DNA of 64,000 nt from Shewanella electrodiphila (GCF_023283985.1 NZ_JAKIKU010000006.1:270740-334739); one strand, 5' to 3'; positions 46,011 to 56,521 are shown, numbered from the stretch's first letter. Numbers and translations are program-made. Notes: generated by a model from the letters alone, not told the origin.

Positions 46011-46598
46011 CTAGTTCGACTCTTCTGTTTGTTGTGGCACCATTGAAACTTTCTCAAATAGTGCCTGCAATGACTCTTCATCCGTCAGCGACGGTAAATC
46101 CGCTAACGCTTTCAAGCCAAAATAGGATAAAAACTCTGTGGTAGTTGCATAGAGTGCAGGTCGCCCTGGCACTTCTTTATGACCTACTGTTTTTACCCAA
46201 TGTCTATCAGCTAAACTCTTTATTATGTGGCTGCTGACGGCCACACCTCTTACATGTTCAATATCACCGCGCGTTACTGGTTGCTGATATGCAATCACCG
46301 CTAGGGTTTCTAACGTCGCCCGTGAATATTTAGGGGATTTTTCTTGCCACAAAGGTTGTAAGAATTCACTTAACAGCTCTTGGGTTTGAAAGCGATAACC
46401 GCTGGCCACTTCAACCAGTTGTACCCCTCGCTCTTGATAATCTTGTTGCAACTCATCCAAGCAAGCTTTAATTCTTACCCGTGAGACATCAAACTTAACT
46501 AATACGGTATCTTTTATCATTTTAATACTGAGCGGTTTTCCCATTACAAATAGACTGGCTTCGATTAATTGCTTTAATTGAATGTCATTTATTTGCAT
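46011..46598 (-). CDS. scpB: Segregation and condensation protein B
   Basis: The 195-residue protein has two winged-helix domains (QLKQLIEASLFVMGKPLS; then SRATLETLAVIAYQQPVTRGDIEHVRGV). ScpB dimerises and binds ScpA, regulating the SMC complex for chromosome segregation. ATG 46598 has AAGGG five bases upstream; longer frames overlap scpA but lack such a signal. It lies between scpA and rluB. Confidence 0.94.
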   Translation of the reverse strand: MQINDIQLKQLIEASLFVMGKPLSIKMIKDTVLVKFDVSRVRIKACLDELQQDYQERGVQLVEVASGYRFQTQELLSEFLQPLWQEKSPKYSRATLETLAVIAYQQPVTRGDIEHVRGVAVSSHIIKSLADRHWVKTVGHKEVPGRPALYATTTEFLSYFGLKALADLPSLTDEESLQALFEKVSMVPQQTEESN

Positions 46599-46629
46599 GA
46601 TGCCCTTTCTCGTATCTTGTGAAAGCGGA

Positions 46630-47418
46630 TTAAAACGCTTTGACATAAATCGGTGCTAACGGCTCATTTTGAACCAAATCGACTAACAGCTCTTTGACTA
46701 ACTCCATCAAGGCTAAAAAGCTTACTACCACTCCGGCTTTGCCTTCACTCACATCAAATAAGTCAGTAAAAGGAATAAAATGTTCTGTCGATAGTTTGGC
46801 TAAGATCTGACTCATACGTTCGCGAGTTGATAACAATTCACGTTTTACATGATGATGTTCGTTAGCATCAATTCGTTTTAACACCTCAGAAAACGCCTGA
46901 GCGATATCAACTAATGATACTTCAGGTGGCATGATCACAGGCTTAATATTCGGCGCAGCTTTAGCCTGTGCTAAATAAACATCTCGCTCTAATCTTGGCA
47001 AAGCGTCTATATCTGCCGCAGCCTGCTTGATCACTTCATAGGCCTTTAACTGACGAATGAGTACGACGCGAGGATCTTCTTCCTCTTCATCTGCCGTGAC
47101 TATTTTTGGCAACAATAGCCGAGACTTAATTTCCGCGAGTGTCGCTGCCATCACTAAATAATCTGCAGCTAGCTCAATACGTGCTTCAGTTAAAATATCA
47201 ATATAAACTAAATATTGAGTGGTAATTTTCTCAATCGGCAAGTCAACAACATCAAGTTTTTGCTTACGAATTAAATATAATAATAAATCCAACGGCCCTT
47301 CAAATGTCTCTAAAAACACTTCAAGCGCTTCAGGCGGAATAAACAAATCCGTCGGCATTGCATCAATTGCTTCGCCGCGAACAACCGCGAGGGGTAAACT
47401 TTTTTGTATACCCTGCAT
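46630..47418 (-). CDS. scpA: Segregation and condensation protein A (kleisin)
   Basis: The 262-residue protein has the ScpA kleisin pattern: ETFEGPLDLLLYLIRKQKLDV, IEKITTQYLVYI, AADYLVMAATLAEIKSRLLLP, and the C-terminal winged helix (VVSFLALMELVKE). It bridges the heads of SMC-type proteins. ATG 47418 has AAGGA eight bases upstream. In gammaproteobacteria that also have MukBEF the role of this pair is less clear. Confidence 0.95.
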   Translation of the reverse strand: MQGIQKSLPLAVVRGEAIDAMPTDLFIPPEALEVFLETFEGPLDLLLYLIRKQKLDVVDLPIEKITTQYLVYIDILTEARIELAADYLVMAATLAEIKSRLLLPKIVTADEEEEDPRVVLIRQLKAYEVIKQAAADIDALPRLERDVYLAQAKAAPNIKPVIMPPEVSLVDIAQAFSEVLKRIDANEHHHVKRELLSTRERMSQILAKLSTEHFIPFTDLFDVSEGKAGVVVSFLALMELVKELLVDLVQNEPLAPIYVKAF

Positions 47419-47653
47419 TTGTTCATTCCTTAAATTAATGACTGAATATCAGAAGGTTAAAACAAGCATTAACACCCATTGAATGCCAAAGCGCTTTACC
47501 CTTTCCTCTGGCTACTACGTCAAAATTATAGCTAGAAATTACCGAACGCGCGATTATACGCACTATTGCTTAGGGTTGAAACAACTATCCCACAAACTTG
47601 CAGGTCAAAAGTTATACAGCTTCAATAAATGCCCAGTAATTTGAGCAGAAGCC

Positions 47654-48274
47654 TTATTCAAATGAGCTGATATCACCAGCGCCTTCACGCACAATAACCA
47701 TGTCCCCATCAGACATATCGATCACTGTCGTTTGGTTTTCAGCAAGGTAACCACCGTGAATAATCGCATCAACACTGTGCTCTAGTATATCGCGGATATG
47801 CTCAGGATCAGATTCTGCAAACTCTTCGTCTGGCATCACCAAACTGGTGGACATAATCGGCGCTTCTAATGCTTCTAATAGTGCTAAAGCAATCAGGTTA
47901 TCAGGCACACGAATACCAATGGTTTTCTTTTTATCGCACTGTAATCTGCGCGGCACTTCTTTACTGGCCTTAAAAATAAACGTGTAAGGGCCAGGTGTGC
48001 AGCTTTTAAGTAAACGATAAGCTTGGTTATCTACGCGGGCAAAGTTCGCAAGCTCAGATAAATCACGACACATTAAAGAGAAGTTATTGTCGTTATCGAT
48101 TTTACGAATGCGTGCCATGCGCGTCATGGCATCTTTTTCGCCAATCATGCAGCCCAGTGCGTAACCTGAGTCAGTAGGGTAAACAATAACCCCACCTTGT
48201 TTTAATATGTTTACCGCCTGGCTTATTAATCTTGCCTGCGGGTTTTCATCATGTATGTAGAAGAATTGGCTCAT
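47654..48274 (-). CDS. yciO: YciO, Sua5/YrdC-family protein
   Basis: The 206-residue protein, the same length as E. coli YciO, has the YrdC nucleotide- and RNA-binding fold (VIVYPTDSGYALGCMIG, ARIRKIDNDNNFSLMCRDLS and TIGIRVPDN). The true tRNA threonylcarbamoylation enzyme is TsaC/Sua5; YciO is a less active relative. Its ATG overlaps the trpH stop (ATGA) and GGAG lies five bases upstream. Confidence 0.93.
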   Translation of the reverse strand: MSQFFYIHDENPQARLISQAVNILKQGGVIVYPTDSGYALGCMIGEKDAMTRMARIRKIDNDNNFSLMCRDLSELANFARVDNQAYRLLKSCTPGPYTFIFKASKEVPRRLQCDKKKTIGIRVPDNLIALALLEALEAPIMSTSLVMPDEEFAESDPEHIRDILEHSVDAIIHGGYLAENQTTVIDMSDGDMVIVREGAGDISSFE

Positions 48275-49131
48275 GTGCGCTCCGTCCAAGATTCTGATTG
48301 CCAAACCCACTGAATACCAGCAGGTTGGAATAAATTTTTACCTAACTCAATCCAATTACTCGGAAAGTGAAAATCACTGCCGATTGAACCCATCAGGTTG
48401 TTCATATGGCTTAAAGCGACTAAGTTAGCGCGATCATCAATGCTTTGTTGGCCTAACACGACTTCCATCGCATCGCCGCCTGCTTCTTTGTATTCACGCA
48501 CTAAACGCTTAAGCCATTTCGCTGACAACTTGTAGCCACTAGGGTGTGCTAAAACAGAAATGCCGCCAGATTGATGAATAATCTCAATAGCATTGGCCAT
48601 GTCAGCCCAGTTATTAGGGACATAACCGGTTTTACCGCGAGCTAAATAGCGCTTAAAAACACTGGGCATATCTTTCGCGTAGCCATTTTCAGCTAACCAG
48701 CGCGCGTAATGTCCGCGACTGATTGCTGCGCCATCAGCATAATGTTTTGCACCTTCGTAAGCGCCTTCAATTCCCGCTTTTTCAAGGCGTATCCCAATTT
48801 CTTGGGCACGTTCTTCTCGAAGCTCACGCTGGCGAGTCAAAAAATTGAGCAAAATTGGGTCTTGTTTATCCATATTTAGCCCCACAATATGAATATCGAA
48901 ATTGTTCCAGCGAGTAGATATTTCTACACCATCAATAAGTTTCAATGGGGTTGCGTGTTGGCGATTAAATTCATGTGCTTCAGCTAAACCGGCGACAGTG
49001 TCGTGATCGGTTATCGCTAACATTTCAACGCCCTTTGTAATCGCGCGTTCAACAAGTTCAGATGGAGTGAGTACGCCGTCAGATGCGGTCGTATGGCTAT
49101 GCAGATCGGCCAAGAGAGTGTCTGTTATCAT
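48271..49131 (-). CDS. trpH: PHP-domain phosphoesterase TrpH/YciV (RNase AM)
   Basis: The 286-residue protein has the PHP metal-site motifs: DLHSHTTASDG, ITDHDTVAGL, DGVEIST, VLAHPSGY and GSDFHFPS. The E. coli homologue is a 5'-3' exonuclease that trims rRNA 5' ends and also acts on 3',5'-bisnucleotides. It is divergent from the trp operon, with a 460-bp shared control region, and coupled to yciO by overlapping stop and start. Confidence 0.93.
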   Translation of the reverse strand: MITDTLLADLHSHTTASDGVLTPSELVERAITKGVEMLAITDHDTVAGLAEAHEFNRQHATPLKLIDGVEISTRWNNFDIHIVGLNMDKQDPILLNFLTRQRELREERAQEIGIRLEKAGIEGAYEGAKHYADGAAISRGHYARWLAENGYAKDMPSVFKRYLARGKTGYVPNNWADMANAIEIIHQSGGISVLAHPSGYKLSAKWLKRLVREYKEAGGDAMEVVLGQQSIDDRANLVALSHMNNLMGSIGSDFHFPSNWIELGKNLFQPAGIQWVWQSESWTERT

Positions 49132-49297
49132 AACGTTATTGTACTTTAATCTTTGTTGAAATGCTTAACCAGTCTCGATTATTTGCTACATTTTCAGCAA
49201 ATTGATGCAGCTTTTACCATCGTGGATAAAAAAATGCCAAATTTGAGAAATATTCAATTGACATTAAAGGCCAGCTAAGGTCTTCTATAAGGCATAC

Positions 49298-49321
49298 GTT
49301 AGCCAAACGCATTTTGCTAAC
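49298..49321. promoter_or_regulatory. Inverted repeat upstream of the trp leader
   Basis: GTTAGC-N12-GCTAAC lies about 40 bp before the trpL start, with a TTGACA-like hexamer near 49258. It may be a TrpR-type operator, but it does not closely match the E. coli trp operator. Confidence 0.4.
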
Positions 49322-49361
49322 CTTTTAGATATAAGACCTAAACTCAAGAGATTTAATTTAA

Positions 49362-49415
49362 ATGACTAACTTTAACGCACGTAACATCAATTGGTGGTGG
49401 CACTTCCCAAATTAA
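49362..49415 (+). CDS. trpL: trp operon leader peptide
   Basis: A 17-codon frame, MTNFNARNINWWWHFPN, has three tandem Trp codons. It lies about 50 bp before a strong hairpin and 180 bp before trpE, the classical layout for ribosome-mediated attenuation: scarcity of Trp-tRNA stalls the ribosome and prevents the terminator from forming. Confidence 0.93.
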   Translation: MTNFNARNINWWWHFPN

Positions 49416-49464
49416 CGGGTGGTGTGAAGCGTTGTGGTTATTTAAATAACACAAGATTTTACTA

Positions 49465-49492
49465 GAAAGCCCGCAGAGATGTGGGCTTTCTT
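49465..49492 (+). terminator. trp attenuator hairpin
   Basis: GAAAGCCC and GGGCTTTC pair around a short loop, followed by a short T-rich stretch. Upstream sequence GGGTGGTGTG could pair alternatively and act as antiterminator. Confidence 0.85.
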
Positions 49493-49595
49493 GCTATTTA
49501 CGGCTTGCACTCTTCGAAACAACTAACGCAAACCGAATCAGAAATAGAGACCTTAGTATGAAAAATCAACATATTAGAGAGGCGCAATAAGCATT

Positions 49596-51146
49596 ATGGA
49601 ACATCAGTTCGCCCATGTAATCACGCAAAAACAATCATTAGCGTATCACGCTGATCCATTGAGCCTTTATCAGCATGTTACCGCAAATGCGCCGCATACT
49701 ATGTTGCTTGAGTCAGCTGAAATTGACACCAAAGATCATTTAAAAAGCATCGTGCTCACCCATGCAGCCATGATGGTACGATGTGATGGGTATCAACTCA
49801 CCTTTGCAGCATTAACAGATAATGGCGCAAGCTTACTTTCTCCTATCAGTGAGTTCTTTAAATCGAGTCAGCAGCAACAGCAAGATAATGAATTAATTAT
49901 TACCTTAGCTAAAGCCTGCGAGTTACAAGATGAAGATGCCCGTTTAAAGTCGACCTCACCATTAGATGGTTTAAGAATGCTGATCCAGCACATTCAGACA
50001 GATCAGCAAGATGCGTTTGAAGATTTATTTTTAGGCGGCGTGTTAGCCTATGATTTAATCGATACTGTAGAGCCGCTACCAGCTGTGCCTAATGCAGATA
50101 ACGATTGCCCTGACTATCTATTTTATCTCGCTGAAACCTTAATTTTGATTGACCACCAGCAGCAAGATGCTGAAATCATCACTCATCAATTCTCTCAAGA
50201 CCCACTATTAGCAGATACGCTGGCAAAGCACGCAGCAAAAGTGAAACAACAATGCCAAACATTGGCCCCCGTTGCGGACCTTGTGCCGGTTGACGCTGAA
50301 ACCCAAGTTAATATTAGTGATGCCACGTTTAAGCAAACCGTGGTTGATTTAAAAGAGCACATTGTTGCCGGTGATATTTTCCAAGTTGTGCCTTCAAGAA
50401 GCTTTAGCTTACCTTGCCCAAATACACTCGGTGCATATAGAGCACTGCGTTTAACTAATCCAAGTCCTTACATGTTTTACTTTCGCGGCCCAGATTTCAC
50501 CTTATTTGGCGCTTCACCAGAAAGTGCATTGAAATACGACGCTGCCAGCAATCAAGTTGAGGTTTATCCCATTGCAGGTACCCGCAAGCGTGGTAAGACC
50601 GCTGATGGCGACATTGATTTTGATTTAGACAGTCGTATCGAACTTGAACTGCGTCTAGATAAAAAAGAGCTTTCAGAGCATTTAATGCTGGTTGATTTGG
50701 CCCGTAATGATATTGCCCGCATTAGCCAAAGTGGCAGTCGTAAAGTGGCTGAGTTATTAAAAGTTGACCGTTATTCTCACGTGATGCATTTAGTTAGTCG
50801 CGTGACAGGACAATTACGTGATGATTTAGATGCGCTCCATGCCTACCAAGCTTGTATGAATATGGGCACCTTAGTCGGCGCACCAAAAGTGCGAGCGTCA
50901 CAATTAGTTAGACAAGCGGAACAAGCAAGGCGCGGCAGTTACGGCGGCGCTGTAGGTTACCTTAATGGTTTAGGCGATATGGATACCTGTATCGTTATCC
51001 GCTCTGCTTTCGTTAAAAATGATGTTGCCTTTATTCAAGCTGGCGCAGGTGTGGTGTTTGATTCAGATCCGCAAGCCGAAGCGGATGAAACTCGCCAAAA
51101 AGCCCAAGCAGTGATATCTGCCATCAAAATGGGAGGTGGATTGTAA
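49596..51146 (+). CDS. trpE: Anthranilate synthase component I
   Basis: The 516-residue chorismate-binding enzyme forms anthranilate from chorismate with ammonia from TrpG. The N-terminal LLESAE motif (residues about 38-43) is the tryptophan feedback site. The C-terminal catalytic part has VPSRSF, GASPESALK, PIAGTRKRG, LVDLARND and GAGVVFDSDP. It is the first structural gene of the trp operon after the attenuator. Its stop overlaps trpG (TAATG). Confidence 0.97.
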   Translation: MEHQFAHVITQKQSLAYHADPLSLYQHVTANAPHTMLLESAEIDTKDHLKSIVLTHAAMMVRCDGYQLTFAALTDNGASLLSPISEFFKSSQQQQQDNELIITLAKACELQDEDARLKSTSPLDGLRMLIQHIQTDQQDAFEDLFLGGVLAYDLIDTVEPLPAVPNADNDCPDYLFYLAETLILIDHQQQDAEIITHQFSQDPLLADTLAKHAAKVKQQCQTLAPVADLVPVDAETQVNISDATFKQTVVDLKEHIVAGDIFQVVPSRSFSLPCPNTLGAYRALRLTNPSPYMFYFRGPDFTLFGASPESALKYDAASNQVEVYPIAGTRKRGKTADGDIDFDLDSRIELELRLDKKELSEHLMLVDLARNDIARISQSGSRKVAELLKVDRYSHVMHLVSRVTGQLRDDLDALHAYQACMNMGTLVGAPKVRASQLVRQAEQARRGSYGGAVGYLNGLGDMDTCIVIRSAFVKNDVAFIQAGAGVVFDSDPQAEADETRQKAQAVISAIKMGGGL

Positions 51147-51775
51147 TGACGACTTCTCAGAGCACCAATAACATGAAACTGTATTTATTAGATAACTTTG
51201 ACTCATTCACCTATAACCTTGTGGATCAATTCCGCAGTTTAGGCTTTGAAGTACTCATCTACCGTAATGATGTGAGCGCAGAATATTTAGCTGAAAAACT
51301 TATCGAAGAATCAGGCCAAGCCGCATTAGTATTATCACCAGGCCCAGGAGCCCCCCACGAAGCGGGTTGCATGATGGAATTAATAAGCAAAGTGGCAGGC
51401 AAAGTACCTATGCTAGGTATTTGTTTAGGTCATCAAGCTATGGTTGAGTATTACGGCGGTAAAGTCGAACGCGCTCCTTTTGTGGTGCACGGCAAAGCCA
51501 GCCCCACGATTCATAATGGCGAAGGCGTATTTGCTAACTTACCTTCTCCGCTTCCAGTTGCCCGTTATCACAGCCTAGTGGCTACCCGTGTACCTGAGTG
51601 CTTAGAGGTGATTGCTACCACTGAAGATATGCCAATGGCGGTAATTCATCCGCAAGATAAAGCGGTAGGATTCCAGTTTCATCCAGAATCCATTTTAACT
51701 ACTTTAGGTAGCACGCTATTAACGCAAACACTGACCTACCTAACTCAATCTGAATCAAATAAAGGCGCATTATAA
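51146..51775 (+). CDS. trpG: Anthranilate synthase component II (glutamine amidotransferase)
   Basis: The 209-residue class I amidotransferase supplies ammonia to TrpE. Catalytic Cys is in GICLGHQA, and the His-Glu pair in FQFHPES; the oxyanion motif SPGPGAP is present. It is a free-standing TrpG, not fused to TrpD as in E. coli. Both its start and its stop overlap the neighbours by one base. Confidence 0.96.
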   Translation: MTTSQSTNNMKLYLLDNFDSFTYNLVDQFRSLGFEVLIYRNDVSAEYLAEKLIEESGQAALVLSPGPGAPHEAGCMMELISKVAGKVPMLGICLGHQAMVEYYGGKVERAPFVVHGKASPTIHNGEGVFANLPSPLPVARYHSLVATRVPECLEVIATTEDMPMAVIHPQDKAVGFQFHPESILTTLGSTLLTQTLTYLTQSESNKGAL

Positions 51776-52815
51776 TGTCTCAATTACAACCTCTATTAGA
51801 CTCTCTTTATCAAGGTAATGCGCTCACCCGAGCTCAAAGCGCCACATTATTTAGCGCGATTGTTGCAGGCGAAATGGATCCTGTGGCGATGGCAGGTATG
51901 TTAGTTGCACTAAAAATGCGCGGTGAAACCATTGAGGAAATCACAGGTGCAGCGGATGCACTTCGTCAAGCTGCTAAGCCTTTTCCACGCAGCCCACAAT
52001 CCTTAGCCACTGGTGTGGTTGATATTGTCGGTACTGGCGGCGATGGTCATAACACCATTAATATCTCAACCACTGCATCATTTGTTGCCGCTGCTGCAGG
52101 CGCAAAAGTGGCTAAACATGGCAACCGCGGCGTATCCAGTAAATCAGGCGCATCTGATGTATTATCTCATTGTGGTATTGCTCTTGATATGAGCCCAGAA
52201 GCTGCTAGCCAGTGCATTGAAGACTTTGGATTATGCTTTTTATTCGCGCCGCATTATCATGCCGGCGTTCGCCATGCAGTACCTGTAAGACAAGCACTTA
52301 AAACCCGCACTATTTTTAATATCTTAGGCCCGCTGATTAACCCAGCAAAACCTGAAGCTATGCTACTAGGTGTGTATTCGCCAAAGCTGATTGCCCCTAT
52401 CGTTAATGTGTTAAACGCATTAGGTGTTAAACGCGCCATGGTGGTTTACGGCAGCGGACTTGATGAGGTCGCCCTACACGGTGAAACTCAAGTGGCGGAG
52501 CTTAACGACGGTAACATTCGTTTTTATAAGTTAACTCCGCAAGAGTTAGGGGTAGAACCTGCTGACATTTCGGCCCTTGAAGGCGGTGAACCCAGTGATA
52601 ACGCCCTTATTACTCAAGCCATTTTAAAAGGTGAAGGCAAACCTGCCCATCGCGATGCGGTTGCCATTAACGCAGGTTGCGCCCTTTATGTTAGCGGTGT
52701 GTGTGACACAGTGCAGCAAGGCACCAAACTTGCGCTTGAAACCATCAACAGTGGTAAAGCTTTTGACGTGTTGACTAAATTGGCTGATGCAAGCCAACAA
52801 GAGGATGCAAAATAA
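51775..52815 (+). CDS. trpD: Anthranilate phosphoribosyltransferase
   Basis: The 346-residue enzyme joins anthranilate to PRPP. Family motifs are VDIVGTGGDGHNTINISTT (PRPP loop), KHGNRGVSSKSGASDVL and RTIFNILGPLINP. It is coupled to trpG upstream and trpCF downstream by TAATG overlaps. Confidence 0.97.
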   Translation: MSQLQPLLDSLYQGNALTRAQSATLFSAIVAGEMDPVAMAGMLVALKMRGETIEEITGAADALRQAAKPFPRSPQSLATGVVDIVGTGGDGHNTINISTTASFVAAAAGAKVAKHGNRGVSSKSGASDVLSHCGIALDMSPEAASQCIEDFGLCFLFAPHYHAGVRHAVPVRQALKTRTIFNILGPLINPAKPEAMLLGVYSPKLIAPIVNVLNALGVKRAMVVYGSGLDEVALHGETQVAELNDGNIRFYKLTPQELGVEPADISALEGGEPSDNALITQAILKGEGKPAHRDAVAINAGCALYVSGVCDTVQQGTKLALETINSGKAFDVLTKLADASQQEDAK

Positions 52816-54257
52816 TGGCAACTGTCACCAATAATACAGCTAAAGAATCTAACGTATTAACCAAAATTGTTGATACCAAAGTGGCCCATATTGCCTCGCT
52901 TAAATTGCGTTACCCAGAAGCGAGCTTACAACCTAAAATATCTGACCGCAGTTTATTTGATGCCCTCAAAGCCCCCAATGCCGGTTACATTTTTGAATGT
53001 AAAAAAGCCAGTCCATCAAAAGGGTTAATCCGTCCAGTATTTGATGTTGAAGCGATTGCTGATATTTACGGTAAATACGCATCGGGTATCTCGGTATTAA
53101 CCGACGAGCAGTTCTTTCAGGGTGATATTGATTACATTCCATTAGTGCGTGCACGTGTTAGTCAGCCAATCTTATGTAAAGACTTCTTTGTTGACCCATA
53201 CCAAATCAAACTGGCCGCTCACCAAGGCGCAGATGCCGTATTGTTAATGCTTTCAGTACTCGATGATGACCAATATAAATTGTTGGCTACCGAAGCCGCT
53301 AAATACAATTTAGATGCGCTAACCGAAGTCAGTAACCAAGAAGAACTTGAACGCGCGATTGATCTTAATGCGCGCATTGTGGGTATTAACAACCGCAACT
53401 TACGTGACTTAAGTACCGATTTAGCCACCACAGAAGCGTTAGCGCCGCAAATACCCACTGACCGAGTGATTATCAGTGAATCTGGCATTTATAATAACCA
53501 GCAGGTTAAGCGTTTAAATCCTCTGGTAGATGGTTACCTCGTTGGAAGCTCTATCATGGCGCAAGACGATATAGACTTGGCTTGTCGTCAGCTGATTTTT
53601 GGCAATAACAAAGTGTGTGGCTTAACCCGCATTGAAGATATTAACGCTGTCGCTGAAGCAGGTGCTGTATTTGGTGGATTAATCTTCCACCCAAAATCAC
53701 CACGCAACGTGAGTGTTGAGCAAGCGGCTGAATTGGTTAATAAAAGCAAACAAAATAACCTTGCTTTGAACTTTGTCGGCGTATTCGTCAACAAGTCCAA
53801 TGCTGACATTGTTGCAACCGTAAAAGCGGTCGGTTTGTCTGTAGTGCAATTGCACGGCAGCGAAACCAGTGAAGATATTAGCGAGTTAACACAATTACTC
53901 ACTGACGCTAACCTTGATTGCCAAATTTGGAAAGCGGTCAGCGTTGATAACGGCACAAACTCTGTCGGTGATAAACCACAGGGCTGCGATCGTTACTTAT
54001 TTGACAGTAAAAATAGCACCGGATTTGGCGGCACAGGTGAGAGCTTTAACTGGCAAGCGTTACTCGATGCTTCTGCAATAACAGCTGCAGAACGAGAAAA
54101 CAGCATGCTTGCAGGTGGGCTAACACCTGAAAACGCATTTGATGCCAACCAACAAGGTTTTTATGGCTTAGATCTTAACTCAGGAGTTGAGTCACAGCCC
54201 GGCATAAAAGATGCGCAAAAGGTTGCTCAAGCTTTTACTGCAATCAGAAAGAATTAG
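52815..54257 (+). CDS. trpCF: Bifunctional indole-3-glycerol-phosphate synthase / phosphoribosylanthranilate isomerase
   Basis: The 480-residue protein has two TIM barrels. TrpC (about 1-255) has FECKKASPSKG, ILCKDFFVDPYQI and ISESGI. TrpF (about 256-480) has KVCGLTRIEDI, FVGVFVN, VQLHG, LFDS and LAGGLTPENA. It catalyses steps three and four of the pathway (isomerisation, then ring closure). Gene fusion is as in E. coli. Confidence 0.96.
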   Translation: MATVTNNTAKESNVLTKIVDTKVAHIASLKLRYPEASLQPKISDRSLFDALKAPNAGYIFECKKASPSKGLIRPVFDVEAIADIYGKYASGISVLTDEQFFQGDIDYIPLVRARVSQPILCKDFFVDPYQIKLAAHQGADAVLLMLSVLDDDQYKLLATEAAKYNLDALTEVSNQEELERAIDLNARIVGINNRNLRDLSTDLATTEALAPQIPTDRVIISESGIYNNQQVKRLNPLVDGYLVGSSIMAQDDIDLACRQLIFGNNKVCGLTRIEDINAVAEAGAVFGGLIFHPKSPRNVSVEQAAELVNKSKQNNLALNFVGVFVNKSNADIVATVKAVGLSVVQLHGSETSEDISELTQLLTDANLDCQIWKAVSVDNGTNSVGDKPQGCDRYLFDSKNSTGFGGTGESFNWQALLDASAITAAERENSMLAGGLTPENAFDANQQGFYGLDLNSGVESQPGIKDAQKVAQAFTAIRKN

Positions 54258-54348
54258 TACATTACCCATTATTAAAACCAGACTTTTATACAGAATTAAG
54301 AAATAGCCAACATGGGTATTTCAGACAATATTGATAAGGAAAGATCCA

Positions 54349-55554
54349 ATGACAAAGCTTAAGCTTGACCCTTATTTCGGCGAATATGGCGGCATGTATG
54401 TTCCACAAATCCTTGTGCCAGCATTAAAGCAATTAGAAACTGCGTTTGTTGAAGCCCAAGAAGATGAAGCCTTTCAAAAAGAATTTACCGATTTACTAAA
54501 GAACTATGCAGGTCGCCCTACCGCATTAACCTTAACCCGTAACTTAAGCCCTAACCCTATGGTTAAAATCTATCTTAAACGTGAAGATTTACTCCATGGC
54601 GGCGCGCACAAAACTAACCAGGTACTTGGTCAGGCGCTATTAGCAAAACGTATGGGTAAAAAAGAAATCATTGCAGAAACAGGCGCAGGTCAACACGGCG
54701 TAGCAACGGCATTAGCTTGTGCATTATTAGACCTTAAATGTAAGGTTTACATGGGCGCAAAAGATGTTGAACGTCAATCACCAAACGTATTCAGAATGAA
54801 ACTAATGGGCGCAGAGGTTATCCCTGTGACATCGGGTTCAGCAACCCTTAAAGATGCTTGTAACGAAGCCATGCGTGACTGGTCTGCAAGTTATGACAAA
54901 GCGCATTATTTACTTGGCACTGCAGCGGGGCCGCATCCATTCCCAACGATTGTGCGTGAATTCCAGCGCATGATTGGTGAAGAAACCAAAAAGCAAATTC
55001 TTGAAAAAGAAGGTCGTTTACCTGATGCAGTTATCGCCTGTGTTGGTGGTGGCTCAAATGCTATTGGCATGTTCGCTGACTTTATCGATGAAAAAGACGT
55101 TGAATTAATTGGCGTTGAACCTGCAGGTAAAGGCATTGATACGCCAATGCACGGCGCACCACTTAAACATGGTAAAACGGGTATTTTCTTTGGTATGAAA
55201 GCGCCACTAATGCAAGACAGTGACGGCCAAATTGAAGAGTCATATTCTGTATCTGCGGGCCTAGATTTTCCATCTGTTGGACCACAACATGCACACTTAA
55301 ATGCCACAGGCCGCGCACGTTACGAGTCTGCAACCGATGATGAAGCTTTGGAGTGTTTCCAGCTGTTAGCGCGCACTGAAGGGATTATCCCAGCGCTAGA
55401 ATCAGCGCACGCTATTGCCTACGCGGTGCGATTAGCAAAAGAAGCGACTAAAGAAACCATTTTAGTGGTCAACTTATCAGGTCGTGGCGATAAAGATATC
55501 TTCACCGTATCTGACATTTTAGAACAAAAAGCTTCTGCTGAAGCTGCGAAATAA
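54349..55554 (+). CDS. trpB: Tryptophan synthase beta chain
   Basis: The 401-residue PLP enzyme condenses indole with serine. The Schiff-base lysine is in HGGAHKTNQ, the phosphate-binding loop is GGGSNAIG, and ETGAGQHG is conserved. ATG 54349 has AAGGAAAGA upstream; the frame extends farther without a signal. About 90 bp separate it from trpCF, the only sizeable gap in the operon. Confidence 0.97.
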   Translation: MTKLKLDPYFGEYGGMYVPQILVPALKQLETAFVEAQEDEAFQKEFTDLLKNYAGRPTALTLTRNLSPNPMVKIYLKREDLLHGGAHKTNQVLGQALLAKRMGKKEIIAETGAGQHGVATALACALLDLKCKVYMGAKDVERQSPNVFRMKLMGAEVIPVTSGSATLKDACNEAMRDWSASYDKAHYLLGTAAGPHPFPTIVREFQRMIGEETKKQILEKEGRLPDAVIACVGGGSNAIGMFADFIDEKDVELIGVEPAGKGIDTPMHGAPLKHGKTGIFFGMKAPLMQDSDGQIEESYSVSAGLDFPSVGPQHAHLNATGRARYESATDDEALECFQLLARTEGIIPALESAHAIAYAVRLAKEATKETILVVNLSGRGDKDIFTVSDILEQKASAEAAK

Positions 55555-55563
55555 GGACTTATC

Positions 55564-56376
55564 ATGACTAATCGTTATCAAGCAGCTTTTGACCAATTGG
55601 CTCAAAAACAACAAGGCGCATTTGTGCCGTTCGTGACCCTTGGCGACCCAACCGTTGGGATCTCGTTAAAAATCATTAAAACCTTAGTGGACAATGGCGC
55701 TGATGCCCTGGAACTTGGCTTTCCATTTTCAGACCCGCTTGCTGATGGACCTGTTATCCAAGGCGCGAATTTACGTGCATTAGATTCAGGCACCACTGTG
55801 GCTGATTGTTTCTCACTACTAACTAAAGTACGTGAGTTATATCCTGATACACCCATTGGCTTATTGCTATACGCTAACTTGGTTTTCGCTAATGGTATTG
55901 ATGAGTTCTATGCAAAAGCCAAACAAGCTGGCGTTGATTCAGTATTGATTGCTGATGTGCCTGTTGAAGAGTCGGCTCCGTTTAGTGAAGCCGCTCATAA
56001 ACATGGGGTTGCGCCGATTTTTATTGCGCCGCCAAATGCTGATACTGACACCATCAAAATGGTCAGTGAACATGGCCAAGGTTATACCTATTTGCTATCT
56101 CGTGCGGGTGTAACTGGCACAGAATCAAAAGCAGGTGCGCCAATTGGTGAAGTGCTTGCCAAACTGGCTGAGTTTAATGCCCCGCCGCCGTTATTAGGTT
56201 TCGGTATTGCTGAGCCTAAGCAAGTAAGCGAAGCCATTAACGCTGGTGCTGCAGGTGCTATTTCTGGTTCTGCGGTGGTGAAAATTATCGAGCGAAACAA
56301 AGACGACGAAAAAGCTTTGTTAAGTGAATTAGGCGAGTTTACTCGTAATATGAAAGCTGCGACTCAAAAAGCATAA
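55564..56376 (+). CDS. trpA: Tryptophan synthase alpha chain
   Basis: The 270-residue TIM barrel cleaves indole-3-glycerol phosphate to indole and passes it through a tunnel to TrpB. Catalytic Glu and Asp lie in [15 protein letters not shown] and LIADVPVEE; the phosphate site GISGSA-like sequence reads [14 protein letters not shown] lies before the ATG, 9 bp after trpB. It is the last gene of the operon. Confidence 0.97.
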   Translation: MTNRYQAAFDQLAQKQQGAFVPFVTLGDPTVGISLKIIKTLVDNGADALELGFPFSDPLADGPVIQGANLRALDSGTTVADCFSLLTKVRELYPDTPIGLLLYANLVFANGIDEFYAKAKQAGVDSVLIADVPVEESAPFSEAAHKHGVAPIFIAPPNADTDTIKMVSEHGQGYTYLLSRAGVTGTESKAGAPIGEVLAKLAEFNAPPPLLGFGIAEPKQVSEAINAGAAGAISGSAVVKIIERNKDDEKALLSELGEFTRNMKAATQKA

Positions 56377-56413
56377 TACGCATTTAAATCATCTTATTAG
56401 GCTTAATAGTAAC

Positions 56414-56445
56414 AATGCCGCTCATTTAAAATGAGCGGCATTTTT
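56414..56445 (+). terminator. Terminator of the trp operon
   Basis: AATGCCGCTCATT pairs with its complement around a short loop and is followed by T5, 37 bp after trpA. Confidence 0.93.
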
Positions 56446-56521
56446 GTTAAGTACTAATTTAAATCTAATCCAGATGAATGTTTATATGGATAAAATTTAT
56501 ATCATTGCAGTGGCTGACGTA

